Source: an uncultured Pelagibacteraceae bacterium
GTDB taxonomy: Bacteria; Pseudomonadota; Alphaproteobacteria; Pelagibacterales; Pelagibacteraceae
DNA length: 64,000 nucleotides
Reading direction: 5' to 3'
Assembly (NCBI GenBank): GCA_902576375.1
Contig: CACGUZ010000001.1
Location: 186,001 to 250,000, forward strand
Shown here: positions 48,307-58,643 of the stretch, one piece after another
How positions within the stretch are numbered: the first letter of the stretch is position 1
Layout: the number at the start of each line of letters is the position of its first letter
Made by a program: the position numbers and the translations under genes
Notes under the pieces: model-generated
Database searches by the model: none
What the model saw: the letters and a program-made list of their open reading frames with translations, nothing else
Told to the model about the DNA's origin: nothing

Positions 48307-49254
48307 TTATTTTTGATTTAAAATTTTTTTTGCTGGAATTGTTTTTTTAATCCAATTATTCGGAATAGAATTTATGCCTCTTAAAGCTGCAAAGTATGCT
48401 CCAGTAAAATTAGCTCTTGAACAATTACACCCACCTGCCTTTATTGTTTTTAAAATAGCATCTTTATAATTTTTTGAATTAATAATTGTATATATTGAGC
48501 TGTTAAAAGTTCCTGGGTAGCTACACGCCATACCTAGTTTCTTTATCACAATCGGATCGAACTTTGATCCAAATTTTCTTATCTTTTTAATGTCATTAAC
48601 AATTCCCTTAAAAAAAGAATTTCTGTTAAATTTTTTAATGAATTCCTTGATTGGGTCTTTAGCTCCCTTTAAGGCAAAATCTATCAAATAAAATTTTGCC
48701 ATAGCATATTTAAAACTCATTTTTGAAACTGTTACAATTTTGAAAATTTTTTCTAAACTTTTAAAATCAAAGCCATAGAGAAAATATGGAAGAGTAGCAC
48801 AAAAACCATCTGACTCATTGACCTTTACACCACCAGAGATCCTCTTTTTTAATTTGATATTTTTTACCGTCTCAATAATATTTTGATGTATCCATGGTCC
48901 CTTAACTATACCGCGCCAGTCTTTGACCTTTCTATATTTAGATCTCAGTTTTAAATTTTTCCAATATTTACTTCCAGGGCCAAAGTTTTTAAGGATTCTT
49001 TTTTTGAAACGTTTCTCTATATTTTCGTGTCCACCCAGTAGTGTGTGAAACATCACTTGACTAACTTCATTGTAACCAGAGACTTTTCCGGTTTTTATAT
49101 TATAGAAGGGACTTCTATTCTTTTTTAAGAAAGAAAAGTCTTTTTTTCCTTTAATATAAATACCTAATTTTTTTTGATTATATACCCAATGCAATGGTCT
49201 GGCTGCTGCATCTGCAACTGTAGCGCCTAAGAAAACATGGAGATTATTTTTCAC
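48307..49254 (-). CDS. ADP-ribosylglycohydrolase-family protein (J1-crystallin-like variant)
   Basis: Family members remove ADP-ribose from proteins or small molecules using a di-metal site. The N-terminal GATVADAAARPLHWVY (about residues 9-24) and the C-terminal KAGGCNCSRANFTGAYFAA block match. However, where active enzymes have acidic GGD-x-D-type metal ligands, this protein has GGCNCS, as in J1-crystallin-like members. Activity and substrate are therefore doubtful. The start is GTG at 49254; no in-frame ATG fits. Length 315 residues. It lies one base after trxB. Confidence 0.75.
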   Translation of the reverse strand: MKNNLHVFLGATVADAAARPLHWVYNQKKLGIYIKGKKDFSFLKKNRSPFYNIKTGKVSGYNEVSQVMFHTLLGGHENIEKRFKKRILKNFGPGSKYWKNLKLRSKYRKVKDWRGIVKGPWIHQNIIETVKNIKLKKRISGGVKVNESDGFCATLPYFLYGFDFKSLEKIFKIVTVSKMSFKYAMAKFYLIDFALKGAKDPIKEFIKKFNRNSFFKGIVNDIKKIRKFGSKFDPIVIKKLGMACSYPGTFNSSIYTIINSKNYKDAILKTIKAGGCNCSRANFTGAYFAALRGINSIPNNWIKKTIPAKKILNQK

Positions 49255-49255
49255 T

Positions 49256-50200
49256 TTAATGAGATAAAAACTTTTCAGCCTCTAGTGCTGCCATACATCC
49301 CATACCAGCAGCAGTTACTGCTTGCCTAAATGTTTTATCCTTTACGTCTCCAGCTGCATAAACACCTGGTACATTAGTCTCCGTTGAATCTGGTTTTGTT
49401 ATCAAATAACCCTCATTATCCATACTAAGTTGATCTTTAAATAATTGAGTTGCAGGATCATGACCAATAGCAATGAAAACACCGTCTAATTTTATTTCAT
49501 CAATTTTATTTGATTTCACATTTTTAACTTTTATTCCTTTAACATTTTTTGGATCTTTATCTCCAATTACATCCTCAACAACTGTATCCCAAATGATTTC
49601 AATTTTTTTATTTTCCATAAGTTTTTTTTGAAGCATTTTTTCAGCTCTCAAACTATCTCTTCTGTGAATTAATTTTACTTTTGACGCAAATTTTGTGAGA
49701 AACATTGCCTCTTCGACAGCCGCATTACCTCCACCTACAACAGCAACTTCTTTATCTTTAAAGAAAAAACCATCACATGTTGCACATGCTGATACACCAA
49801 ATCCTCTAAACTCTTGCTCAGATTTAATATTTAACCATCTAGCTTGGGCACCTGTGGAAATTATTATGCTATCAGCAGTATATTTTTGACCAGTATCACC
49901 AACAGCCTCAAAAGGTGTTGTTTTTAAATTTACTGAACTTATATGATCTTCAATCATTTCTGTTCCAACTACTTTTGCTTGCTTTTTCATTTGATCCATA
50001 AGCCACGGACCTTGAATAACATCCGCAAAGCCTGGAAAGTTTTCAACATCTGTTGTTGTAGTTAATTGGCCTCCAGGCTCCGATCCATAAACCAAAATTG
50101 GATTTAACATTGCTCTCGCTGCATAAACTGCAGCTGTATATCCAGCAGGACCAGACCCAATTATTAACACTTTTGTGTGTTTAGTTGGATTTTGACTCAT
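49256..50200 (-). CDS. trxB: Thioredoxin-disulphide reductase
   Basis: NADPH-dependent flavoenzyme that keeps thioredoxin reduced. FAD motif GSGPAGYTAAVYAARA (residues 16-31), redox-active CATC (Cys139 and Cys142, in SACATCDGFF), NADPH motif VVGGGNAAVEEAMFL (about 153-167) and the C-terminal AAGDVKDKTFRQAVTAAGMG are all present. Length 314 residues. Cotranscription with the ADP-ribosylglycohydrolase-like gene is likely. Confidence 0.97.
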   Translation of the reverse strand: MSQNPTKHTKVLIIGSGPAGYTAAVYAARAMLNPILVYGSEPGGQLTTTTDVENFPGFADVIQGPWLMDQMKKQAKVVGTEMIEDHISSVNLKTTPFEAVGDTGQKYTADSIIISTGAQARWLNIKSEQEFRGFGVSACATCDGFFFKDKEVAVVGGGNAAVEEAMFLTKFASKVKLIHRRDSLRAEKMLQKKLMENKKIEIIWDTVVEDVIGDKDPKNVKGIKVKNVKSNKIDEIKLDGVFIAIGHDPATQLFKDQLSMDNEGYLITKPDSTETNVPGVYAAGDVKDKTFRQAVTAAGMGCMAALEAEKFLSH

Positions 50201-50221
50201 ATGAAAGCTATATAGTGATAA

Positions 50222-51172
50222 ATGACTAAATTAAAAGGTTTATTATTGACCGAGGGTATGCATGGCATGATTAGCCAAGTCGAGGGGCTTGCTAAAGCTC
50301 TTAATCTTGAATTTATACACGAAAAAATTGAACTAAATAATTTTTGGAAAATGATTCCTCCAAAAATTACACCTGTAAAAGATTTTGTTTTCAAAAACAA
50401 TATATCGGAAAAATTTAATGTAGTAATTTCATGTGGGAGAAAAAGTGTAGTCCCATCCATCTTTTTAAAAAAAAAATTTGGAAGTAAAATCATGAACATA
50501 CATATTCAAGATCCAAAAGTATCATTAAATAATTTTGATTTTGTTATTGCGCCAGAGCACGACGGTCTTGAGGGAAAAAATGTTCTTAAAACCAAAGGAG
50601 CAATTCATTATCTTACCGAAAAAGAGTTAGAGGAAAATGTTAATTATTTAAAACCTAGAATTAAAAAAGAAAAAGTAATTGCGTTTATCGCTGGTGGTCC
50701 AAATAAGTATTATGATTTTAATGATGAAATAATTGAGGAAATTTTTGTTAAAACCAAAAAAAATTTCATAAATCAAGGTTATCAGCTAATTTTTATACCT
50801 TCAATGAGAACACCGCAAAGAATTAAAGATAAAGCTCGAAATTTTTTTGATGATGATCAGATTATAATTCAAGATATTGATAAGAAAGCCTATTTGTCAT
50901 CACTTAAACTAGCTAATCATATTATTGTAACTTGCGACTCTACATCTATGATATCTGAGGCAGCTATGTCGGGGAGACCTATATATGTGGCCCTAATGCC
51001 GGCTATTAAAAAAAATACTCGTTTCAAAAAATTTTTTGAGCTTTTTAAATCCCTAGAAATAATTAAAAACTTAGGGGACGGAGTAGAAGAATGGAATTAT
51101 AAAAAACTTAATGAAACTGATAGAATATCGGGATATATAGAGAAACAATTTAAAAATTATGACTTTTCTTAA
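50222..51172 (+). CDS. ELM1 / DUF1022-family protein (mitochondrial fission ELM1-like)
   Basis: A 316-residue soluble protein with a glycosyltransferase-B-like pattern. It opens with LLLTEGMHGMISQVEGLAKAL, continues through CGRKSVVPSIFLKKKFG and CDSTSMISEAAMSGRPIYVA (about residues 241-260), which looks like the nucleotide-sugar binding end of such folds. These features match the ELM1 family, present in plants (where ELM1 recruits a dynamin for mitochondrial fission) and alphaproteobacteria. Bacterial function is unknown. It overlaps the following oxygenase gene by 14 bases, suggesting joint function. Confidence 0.75.
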   Translation: MTKLKGLLLTEGMHGMISQVEGLAKALNLEFIHEKIELNNFWKMIPPKITPVKDFVFKNNISEKFNVVISCGRKSVVPSIFLKKKFGSKIMNIHIQDPKVSLNNFDFVIAPEHDGLEGKNVLKTKGAIHYLTEKELEENVNYLKPRIKKEKVIAFIAGGPNKYYDFNDEIIEEIFVKTKKNFINQGYQLIFIPSMRTPQRIKDKARNFFDDDQIIIQDIDKKAYLSSLKLANHIIVTCDSTSMISEAAMSGRPIYVALMPAIKKNTRFKKFFELFKSLEIIKNLGDGVEEWNYKKLNETDRISGYIEKQFKNYDFS

Positions 51173-51821
51173 TTCTATATTGAAAAACTCAAAAAAGTAT
51201 GAATTTCCATTTAATCACTGGGAATATAATAATGCTTTAAGTGAAGAAGCTATTAAAGAAATAGAAGGTGCAGACATTCCCGATGTAAGAAAACACAATC
51301 TCAATTATGATGGTACAAGAGCAATTGATGGTGGTGCTGCCGAATTTAGAGAAGGCATAGCTTCAGGCGGTAAGGCAATAAAATTTAGATGTTTTGTTAC
51401 AAAAGATAATGCTTCTCAATTTCCAAATTTAGTAAAATTCATTAATGAACTTCAATCTAAAGAAACATGCGAAACGATCTCCAAAATGATTAATAAAGAT
51501 TTATCAGGTTCGTATGTCAGACTTGAAGTTATATGTGATCGTGAAGGTTTTTGGTTAAAGCCTCATTGTGATATTAAAGAAAAATTAATGTCAGGACTTA
51601 TTTTTGTAAATAACGTAAATGAGTCAGAGGAATTAGGCACTGATTTTTATAATGAAAAATTAGAAAAAGTTAAAACAGTTCCCTACAAGCATAATTATGG
51701 TTATTTATTTACTAGTGGTCCAAATACATGGCACGGTATGGAAAAGAAAAAAATTTTTAAAGAAAGAAGATGTATTCAAGTCAATTATGTTACATTTAAA
51801 ACTGATTGGAAAGTTTATTAA
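51159..51821 (+). CDS. 2-oxoglutarate/Fe(II)-dependent oxygenase-like protein
   Basis: A 220-residue protein with a double-stranded beta-helix pattern. The iron triad is visible as His136 and Asp138 in KPHCDIKEK and His192 in TWHGME, and Arg203/Arg204 in [10 protein letters not shown] is placed to bind 2-oxoglutarate. It resembles prolyl-hydroxylase-like bacterial proteins. Substrate unknown; the overlap with the ELM1-family gene suggests that they act on the same molecule, perhaps a surface glycan. It shares a TTAA stop with convergent carB. Confidence 0.72.
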   Translation: MTFLNSILKNSKKYEFPFNHWEYNNALSEEAIKEIEGADIPDVRKHNLNYDGTRAIDGGAAEFREGIASGGKAIKFRCFVTKDNASQFPNLVKFINELQSKETCETISKMINKDLSGSYVRLEVICDREGFWLKPHCDIKEKLMSGLIFVNNVNESEELGTDFYNEKLEKVKTVPYKHNYGYLFTSGPNTWHGMEKKKIFKERRCIQVNYVTFKTDWKVY

Positions 51822-54800
51822 ATATTTTGTAGAGACGTCACCTCTAATTTTTTTGTTTTAAGTGACTTAATACCTTCAATACATGCTAGTGCTGTTGACA
51901 TATTTGTGCAGTAGGGCACTTTATTTTTAAGTGTTGCTCTTCTTAAAGCAATAGCATCGCTTAATCTGTATTCTGTATTGCCTCCACCAGTGTTTATTAC
52001 TAATGCAATTTTTTTGGAGTCGAGAACATCAACAATATGAGGTGACCCACTACTTACTTTATTTATAATTTTACAACTCATGCCATGTTTTTGAATATAT
52101 TCAGCAGTTCCTTTTGTGGCACACAAACTAAAATTTAGTTTTAAAAGTTCTTTTGCAAGCCCTAATCCCTCATCTTTATGAGAGTCTTTTAATGATAAAA
52201 AAGCTAATCCTTTAATAGGTAGGGAATTAGACGATGCTATCTGGCTTTTTGCGTACGCCATTCCAAAATTTTTGTCAAATCCCATCACTTCCCCAGTTGA
52301 TTTCATTTCTGGACCTAACAATAAATCACTATTAGGAAATTTATTAAATGGAAAAACAGCTTCTTTTACAGCAAACATGCCTTTAGATTTATCTTTTAAA
52401 TCAAATTTTGAAAGTTTCTCACCGGCCATAACTCTCGAGGCTATCTTTGCCAACGGCACCCCTTTAGCTTTTGAGACAAAAGGAACAGTCCGACTAGCTC
52501 TTGGGTTTACCTCAATAACAAAAATTTCATCTTTCTTTATTGCGAATTGAACATTCATGAAACCTTTAACTTTAAGAGCTAGGGCTAAATTTTTTGTTTG
52601 TTTCTCAATTTCTTTTATTAAAAAAGGTTTTATTGAGACTGGTGGTAAGCTGCAAGCCGAGTCCCCAGAATGAATACCTGCTTCCTCTATATGCTGCATT
52701 ATCCCAGCCACATGCACTTCTTTACCATCTGATATAGCATCAACATCCACCTCCATTGCATGATCTAAAAATTTGTCAATAAGAATTGGATTTTTTTCTG
52801 CTGCTTTAAAGGCTTCATCAACAAAATTTTTTAATTGGCTTTTTTCATAAACAATTTCCATCGCTCTTCCCCCAAGAACATAAGAGGGTCTAACCATTAA
52901 AGGTAAACCAATTTTTTCAGATATTTCAATTGCTTGTTTGAAATTTTTTGCAATTCCACTTTCAGCTTGATTTAAATTTAATTTTTCTAAAAGTTTTCTA
53001 AATCTATCTCTATCTTCTGCTAGATCAATAGATGAGTATTGAGTTCCTAGAATTGGGAGATTATTATCATGTAAAAATTTTGCTAATTTAATTGGAGTTT
53101 GCCCACCAAATTGCGTAATTATACCGACTAAATTCCCTTTATCCTTCTCTCTCTTTATAATGTTGAACACATATTCTTCCTTTAAAGGCTCAAAATATAA
53201 TCTATCGCTAGTGTCATAATCTGTTGAGACAGTCTCTGGATTACAATTAACCATTACAGTCTCAAAACCAGCAGCTTTTAAAGCAAAACTGGCTTGACAA
53301 CAGCAATAATCAAATTCTATTCCTTGTCCTATTCTATTAGGCCCTCCACCTAATATTATAATTTTTTTCTTAACAGATGGGTCAGCTTCACACTCTGAAT
53401 TTATTGAGAAATTTCTTTGATATGTTGAGTACATGTATGGTGTAAAAGATTTGAATTCTGCAGCACAAGTATCAACTTTTTTAAATACTGGTAAAATTTT
53501 GAGTGCAGTTCTTTTTTTTCTCACAATATCTTCAGATAAATTTGACAGCTCAGAAAGCTTTTTATCTGAAAAACCTATTGATTTAATTCGGTTAAAATCA
53601 TCAAAATTTTTAGGTAATCCATTGTTTTTGATCTTAATTTCATTATCTATTATTTCTTTAATTTGGTTTAAGAACCAAGGGTCGATTTTTGATAAACTAT
53701 AAATTCTTTTAATATTGATTTTTTTCCTCATTGCTTCACCAACAAGTAAGATTTTATTTGGGATATTTTCTCTTAATTTTTTTTCAATTTGTTTTTTGTT
53801 TAGATCAAATATTCTGTCTAATCCCGAGAAACCAGTCTCAAGAGAGATCAAGGCTTTTTGAAGAGATTCTTTAAAGTTTCTTCCGATTGCCATTGCTTCC
53901 CCAACTGATTTCATTGATGTGCCTAAAATTGCTGGAGATGCTGAAAATTTTTCAAAAGTAAATCTTGGAATTTTGGTTACTACATAATCTATACTTGGTT
54001 CAAATGATGCTGGAGTAACTTTGGTAATTTCGTTTTTTAATTCATCCAATGTATATCCTACTGCAAGTTTTGCAGCAACTTTAGCTATGGGAAATCCAGT
54101 TGCTTTTGATGCAAGGGCTGATGATCTTGATACTCTAGGGTTCATCTCAATTATTACCATTCGCCCATTTTTAGGATTTATTGCAAATTGAACATTTGAA
54201 CCACCTGTCTCAACTCCAATTTTTCTTAAACATGCAATAGAAGCATTTCGCATTACTTGATATTCTTTGTCAGTTAATGTCAATGCGGGAGCAACCGTAA
54301 CGGAGTCTCCCGTATGTATTCCCATTGGATCTACATTTTCTATCGAACAAATAATTATACAATTATCTTTTTTATCTCTCACAACCTCCATTTCAAATTC
54401 TTTCCAACCTTCTAAGCACTCTTCTACAAGCACTTGGCTTACCGGAGACTCGTGTAAACCATTTTTGATAATTTTTAGGTAATCTTTCTTGTTTTTTGCT
54501 ATTCCTCCTCCTAAACCCCCAAGCGTAAAAGCTGGCCTAATTATTGCTGGCAGACCAATTTTATTCAAAACTTTTGATGCTTGATTTATATTGTTTACGA
54601 TCTCAGATTTTGGAAGATCTAAACCAATATCAATCATGTTTTTTCTAAATTTTTTTCTATCTTCTGCATTGGAAATAGCTTTTGAATTTGCACCAATTAA
54701 TTCGATTTTATATTTTTTTAAAATTCCTTTTTTCTCTGCCTCCATTGCGAGGTTAAGAGCGGTCTGGCCTCCCATGGTTGGAAGAATTGCATCTGGTTTT

Positions 54801-55042
54801 TCTTTTTTGAGAATTTTTTCTAAAACCTCTAAAGTAATAGGCTCAATGTAAGTTTTATCTGCAACATCTGGATCTGTCATAATTGTTGCTGGATTTGAAT
54901 TAATCAATACAACTTTATAACCCTCATCTTTTAATGCCTTACAAGCTTGGGTTCCAGAATAATCAAATTCACAAGCTTGACCAATAATAATTGGTCCAGC
55001 ACCTACAACTAAAATTTTTTTAATATCTTTTCTTTTTGGCAT
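51818..55042 (-). CDS. carB: Carbamoyl-phosphate synthase large subunit
   Basis: Makes carbamoyl phosphate for pyrimidines and arginine. The tandem ATP-grasp halves are plain: [20 protein letters not shown] near the N-terminus and its repeat [20 protein letters not shown] mid-protein (about residue 565), with matching [16 protein letters not shown] and [16 protein letters not shown] blocks. The C-terminal allosteric domain contains [14 protein letters not shown]. Length 1074 residues is normal. It overlaps carA by 23 bases. Confidence 0.98.
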   Translation of the reverse strand: MPKRKDIKKILVVGAGPIIIGQACEFDYSGTQACKALKDEGYKVVLINSNPATIMTDPDVADKTYIEPITLEVLEKILKKEKPDAILPTMGGQTALNLAMEAEKKGILKKYKIELIGANSKAISNAEDRKKFRKNMIDIGLDLPKSEIVNNINQASKVLNKIGLPAIIRPAFTLGGLGGGIAKNKKDYLKIIKNGLHESPVSQVLVEECLEGWKEFEMEVVRDKKDNCIIICSIENVDPMGIHTGDSVTVAPALTLTDKEYQVMRNASIACLRKIGVETGGSNVQFAINPKNGRMVIIEMNPRVSRSSALASKATGFPIAKVAAKLAVGYTLDELKNEITKVTPASFEPSIDYVVTKIPRFTFEKFSASPAILGTSMKSVGEAMAIGRNFKESLQKALISLETGFSGLDRIFDLNKKQIEKKLRENIPNKILLVGEAMRKKINIKRIYSLSKIDPWFLNQIKEIIDNEIKIKNNGLPKNFDDFNRIKSIGFSDKKLSELSNLSEDIVRKKRTALKILPVFKKVDTCAAEFKSFTPYMYSTYQRNFSINSECEADPSVKKKIIILGGGPNRIGQGIEFDYCCCQASFALKAAGFETVMVNCNPETVSTDYDTSDRLYFEPLKEEYVFNIIKREKDKGNLVGIITQFGGQTPIKLAKFLHDNNLPILGTQYSSIDLAEDRDRFRKLLEKLNLNQAESGIAKNFKQAIEISEKIGLPLMVRPSYVLGGRAMEIVYEKSQLKNFVDEAFKAAEKNPILIDKFLDHAMEVDVDAISDGKEVHVAGIMQHIEEAGIHSGDSACSLPPVSIKPFLIKEIEKQTKNLALALKVKGFMNVQFAIKKDEIFVIEVNPRASRTVPFVSKAKGVPLAKIASRVMAGEKLSKFDLKDKSKGMFAVKEAVFPFNKFPNSDLLLGPEMKSTGEVMGFDKNFGMAYAKSQIASSNSLPIKGLAFLSLKDSHKDEGLGLAKELLKLNFSLCATKGTAEYIQKHGMSCKIINKVSSGSPHIVDVLDSKKIALVINTGGGNTEYRLSDAIALRRATLKNKVPYCTNMSTALACIEGIKSLKTKKLEVTSLQNI

Positions 55043-56213
55043 TTTTTTTCATACTGTTAATAAATTCCTGGAATAAATAGACACTATCTTGCGGTCCGGG
55101 GTTTGACTCTGGGTGGTATTGAACTGAGAATACAGGATTATTCTTTAATCTTATTCCCTCTATACTATTATCGAACAATGATTTATGAGTAATCTGAATA
55201 TTTTTTGGTAAGTTTTCTCTTACAACTTCAAAACCATGATTTTGGCTAGTAATTTCTACATTGTCATTAATTAAATTTTTAACTGGATGATTTGCTCCTC
55301 TATGACCTAATTTCATTTTTTTTGTTTTACCACCCAATGCAAGAGCGAGTATCTGATGACCAAGGCAAATACCAAATATTGGTATTTTCTTTTTAATAAG
55401 ATTTTGAATTATCTGAATTGCATATTTTCCTGTTGCAGATGGATCTCCAGGTCCATTAGACAAGAAGACGCCATGAGGTTTTAAAGATAAAATTTTTTCT
55501 GCAGATGTTTTGCAAGAAACCACAGTAACTTTACATTTAAAGTCAGAAAAATATCTTAAAATATTTTTTTTTATTCCATAATCTATGGCCACCACATGAA
55601 ATGAATTTTGATTATTTTTTATATAGCCATGTTCTTTTCTCCAAGTTTTAAGTCCTTTCCAAACATAATTTTTTTGCGTGGTAACTTTTTCTGCTAGATC
55701 TAAATTTTTTAGCCCACTCCATTTAATCGTAGAATTAATAAGTTTGTTTATATGAAATTTACTTTTATTAGAGAAAGCTATGGTTCCTTTTGGAGCACCT
55801 TTGTCTCTTATAAAATTCGTTAAACTTCTTGTATCAAGCCCAGTAATTCCAACTATCTTATTTCTTTTTAACCAGGCATCTAAATGTTGAAAAGATCTAT
55901 AGTTTGATGGTGATGTTATCTCAGAATTAAAAATTACACCTTTAGTCCATATTTTATCAGATTCGAAATCTTCTTTATTCGTACCTACATTTCCAATGTG
56001 AGGAAAGGTAAAGTTTATTATTTGTCCAGCATAAGATGGATCCGATATTATTTCTTGGTATCCAGTTAATGAGGTATTAAAGCAAACCTCACCAGTAGCC
56101 TCTCCCTGATATCCAATTCCAATACCTCTAAAAATCTTTTTGTTTTCTAAAACTAAAATACCTGTATTTTTTTGAGAATTTTTTAAGTGAGTTTTTTTTA
56201 CTTTTTTAGTCAA
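55020..56213 (-). CDS. carA: Carbamoyl-phosphate synthase small subunit
   Basis: Glutamine amidotransferase subunit supplying ammonia to CarB. The N-terminal CarA domain has [19 protein letters not shown], and the GATase domain carries catalytic Cys in [17 protein letters not shown] (about residues 279-295) and the His/Glu pair in [10 protein letters not shown]. There is no ATG before the first conserved block, so TTG at 56213 is the likely start, giving 397 residues. It overlaps carB by 23 bases. The 126-base gap upstream is shared with divergent yqeY. Confidence 0.96.
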   Translation of the reverse strand: MTKKVKKTHLKNSQKNTGILVLENKKIFRGIGIGYQGEATGEVCFNTSLTGYQEIISDPSYAGQIINFTFPHIGNVGTNKEDFESDKIWTKGVIFNSEITSPSNYRSFQHLDAWLKRNKIVGITGLDTRSLTNFIRDKGAPKGTIAFSNKSKFHINKLINSTIKWSGLKNLDLAEKVTTQKNYVWKGLKTWRKEHGYIKNNQNSFHVVAIDYGIKKNILRYFSDFKCKVTVVSCKTSAEKILSLKPHGVFLSNGPGDPSATGKYAIQIIQNLIKKKIPIFGICLGHQILALALGGKTKKMKLGHRGANHPVKNLINDNVEITSQNHGFEVVRENLPKNIQITHKSLFDNSIEGIRLKNNPVFSVQYHPESNPGPQDSVYLFQEFINSMKKNAKKKRY

Positions 56214-56339
56214 TTACAACTCATAAGTTAAAGGTTAATACAATAATTGATTTATTATCGCAACAGAGATGTATTATAAAATTGTAAAAAAACAATTTTT
56301 CTTTTGAAGAATTTATTCTTTAAAGTAGATTAAAAAATT

Positions 56340-56801
56340 ATGTCATTAAAAGTAACAATCGAAACTGAATATAAAAATGCTTTAAAATCTAAAGATAAAA
56401 CAAAAATCTCAACTTATAGGTTAATTTTATCATCAATTAAGGATCTCGATATTTCTAACAGGTCTGGTCCTAACAAAAAAGAAACAGATGATGAAGATAT
56501 AAAAAGATTATTAAAAAAGATGATGAAGCAAAGAACCGAATCAATCGATATTTATAAAAAAAATAATCGCTCTGATCTTCTAGAAATTGAGCAAAACGAA
56601 TTCAATATTCTATCAAGTTTTTTACCTAAGCAGCTAAATGATGAAGATACTAAAAAGATATGTGAGGAAACTATTTCTAAATTAGGTGCAAGCTCTATTA
56701 AAGACATGGGAAAAGTAATGGGTGAATTAAAAAAAAAGCATGCTGATGAAATTGATTTTTCAAAAGCAGGCGCCTTGTTAAAAGAATTATTAAATAAATA
56801 A
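56340..56801 (+). CDS. GatB/YqeY-domain protein
   Basis: YqeY-family proteins resemble the tRNA-binding tail of GatB. Visible family features: a helical N-terminus with YRLILSSIKDLDISNRSG (about residues 23-40), KQRTESIDIYKKNNRSDLLEIEQNE and FLPKQLNDEDTKKICEETI, and the C-terminal DMGKVMGELKKKH. Length 153 residues is normal. It sits directly before dnaG (one-base overlap), where alphaproteobacteria often carry yqeY in place of the rpsU of E. coli. Function remains unproven. Confidence 0.9.
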   Translation: MSLKVTIETEYKNALKSKDKTKISTYRLILSSIKDLDISNRSGPNKKETDDEDIKRLLKKMMKQRTESIDIYKKNNRSDLLEIEQNEFNILSSFLPKQLNDEDTKKICEETISKLGASSIKDMGKVMGELKKKHADEIDFSKAGALLKELLNK

Positions 56802-58576
56802 TGAAATATCCAAAGGAATATCTAGATGAAATTAAAACTCGTCTTAAAGTTTCTAGTGTTGTTTCAAAAGTTGTAGCTTTAAAAAAAAGAGGAAAAGAGT
56901 TTGTTGGACTTTCACCGTTTAAAAGTGAGAAAACTCCTTCCTTTACAGTTAATGATGAAAAAGAATTTTATCATTGCTTCGCAACTTCAGAGCATGGAAA
57001 TATTTTTGATTTTGTTATGAAAACTCAAAACTTAAGGTTTGGAGAAGCAGTAAAATATCTTGCTAATATTGCAGGAATGCAACCATATCTATTTACAAAA
57101 CAAGATGAAGAGAGAGAAAAAAATTGGAAAGAGTATTTATCAATCTATAGCAAATATGTTGATTATTATCATTATCAGCTATTAAAAAATGAAAAACTCT
57201 CAAATGCCAGAGATTATTTAAAGAATAGATCATTAGGCAAAGAAGAAGTTAAAAAATTTAAAATTGGTTTTGTTGAAAAAAATCCAAGTTTATTTGATGA
57301 ACTTAAAAAAGAATTTAGTGAAAAGACTTTATTAGAAAGTGGTTTATTTTATTTTGATGAAAAGAAAAAAACTTGTGTAGAAAGATTCAGAGGAAGATTG
57401 ATATTTCCAATTAACAATATTTCAGGACAGCCAATTGCTTTGGGTGGTAGAATAATAGAAAATTTAGATTATTTAGCAAAATATATTAATTCACCGGAGA
57501 CAAATTTTTTCAAAAAGGGTTCAAATCTTTATAATTTAGACCGAGCGAGAAAATTATCTAATAAGTTAGATCATATTTTTTTAGTTGAAGGTTATATGGA
57601 CGTAGTAGGTTTGAGTAAAAATGGAGTTGAAAACGTTGTTGCAAATCTTGGCACTTCTTTAACCGATAAACAAATTTTAACATTAAATCAGTTTTATGAT
57701 GGAATTATTATTTGTTTTGATGGAGATGAGAGTGGTTATAAAGCAGCTTTAAGAGCTGCAGAAAATTCTATAAAAGAATTGAAACCTGAAAAACATATAT
57801 CTTTTTTATTTTTACCAGATAAAGAGGACCCAGATAGTTTTGTAAATAAAAACGGCAAAAACTATTTCTTAGATTTTACAAAAAAGAATAAATTACCAAT
57901 TCATCAATTTATTTTCAGTCATTATAAAAAACAAACCGAAAATAATCCCTCTTCAATGGCAATATTTGAAAAAAGGCTTAGATCAACAGCTAATACAATT
58001 AAAGATAATTTTATTAAAAAATATGTTCTTGAATTTTTTCTAGAGAAAATTGCAGAATTAACACCCCATTTCAATCAAAATAAGAATAAGTTTTCTGTCA
58101 AGAAAACAAAATCACTTGAATCAACGAAAAAATTTTATAATGAAAGTCAGGCAATTACTGCTGTTGAATTAAAAGAATTTTCTTTATTATATTTACTCTT
58201 AAATAATTTATCTTTTTTTCAGTCAAACATTCATTTAGTAGAAAATATAAAATTATTCTCAGAAATTAATAAACAAATATTCAACTCTCTAATTAATAAA
58301 TTAAAATCAAGTGAAACTATTTATATTGAAAAACTTAATTTTGATAAACAATTGCTAGATAAGATAAACAAGTTTGCGCCAATTAAACATATTCTTAAAA
58401 ATAAACCTAAAAATGACAATCAAGTGATAGAACTATTGGATGATATTTCAAAAGATTTATTTAATCACGATTTAGAATTAAGAATCCAAGAATTAGAATC
58501 GAAATTCTCAGAGGATTTAAGTGAAACAACATTTAATGAGCTAAAAGAGCTCAAAAATGAGAGAAAAATTAACTAA
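56801..58576 (+). CDS. dnaG: DNA primase, zinc-binding ligands degenerate
   Basis: Synthesises RNA primers for replication. The N-terminal CHC2-type domain (about residues 30-75) is recognisable as LSPFKSEKTPSFTVN followed by FYHCFATSEHG, but of the usual Cys, His, Cys, Cys ligands only Cys59 remains; Ser38, Lys41 and Thr62 replace the others. The TOPRIM domain is intact: LVEGYMDVVGL and CFDGDESGYKAALRAA (about residues 262-315). A poorly conserved helical C-terminus should bind DnaB. Length 591 residues. Part of a yqeY-dnaG-rpoD macromolecular-synthesis operon. Confidence 0.95.
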   Translation: MKYPKEYLDEIKTRLKVSSVVSKVVALKKRGKEFVGLSPFKSEKTPSFTVNDEKEFYHCFATSEHGNIFDFVMKTQNLRFGEAVKYLANIAGMQPYLFTKQDEEREKNWKEYLSIYSKYVDYYHYQLLKNEKLSNARDYLKNRSLGKEEVKKFKIGFVEKNPSLFDELKKEFSEKTLLESGLFYFDEKKKTCVERFRGRLIFPINNISGQPIALGGRIIENLDYLAKYINSPETNFFKKGSNLYNLDRARKLSNKLDHIFLVEGYMDVVGLSKNGVENVVANLGTSLTDKQILTLNQFYDGIIICFDGDESGYKAALRAAENSIKELKPEKHISFLFLPDKEDPDSFVNKNGKNYFLDFTKKNKLPIHQFIFSHYKKQTENNPSSMAIFEKRLRSTANTIKDNFIKKYVLEFFLEKIAELTPHFNQNKNKFSVKKTKSLESTKKFYNESQAITAVELKEFSLLYLLLNNLSFFQSNIHLVENIKLFSEINKQIFNSLINKLKSSETIYIEKLNFDKQLLDKINKFAPIKHILKNKPKNDNQVIELLDDISKDLFNHDLELRIQELESKFSEDLSETTFNELKELKNERKIN

Positions 58577-58583
58577 TCTGAAT

Positions 58584-58610
58584 AAATTAGCAATGGATTT
58601 TTGCTAATTT
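58584..58610 (+). promoter_or_regulatory. Perfect hairpin between dnaG and rpoD
   Basis: AAATTAGCAA (58584-58593) and TTGCTAATTT (58601-58610) form a 10-base-pair stem with a 7-base loop in the 67-base gap between dnaG and rpoD. The run after the stem (GATATTATATAG) is not a U tract, so it is not a classical terminator. It may be an mRNA processing or stability element, comparable in position to the RNA-processing site in the E. coli rpsU-dnaG-rpoD mRNA. Confidence 0.5.
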
Positions 58611-58643
58611 GATATTATATAGAACTTTCAAATTTAAATTGCT

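Noticed and set aside
56278-56299. Hairpin AAAATTGT/ACAATTTT upstream of yqeY as a terminator or riboswitch
   Set aside because: The stem has only two G-C pairs with a poly-A loop; such palindromes are expected by chance in AT-rich DNA and no ligand-binding fold is visible.
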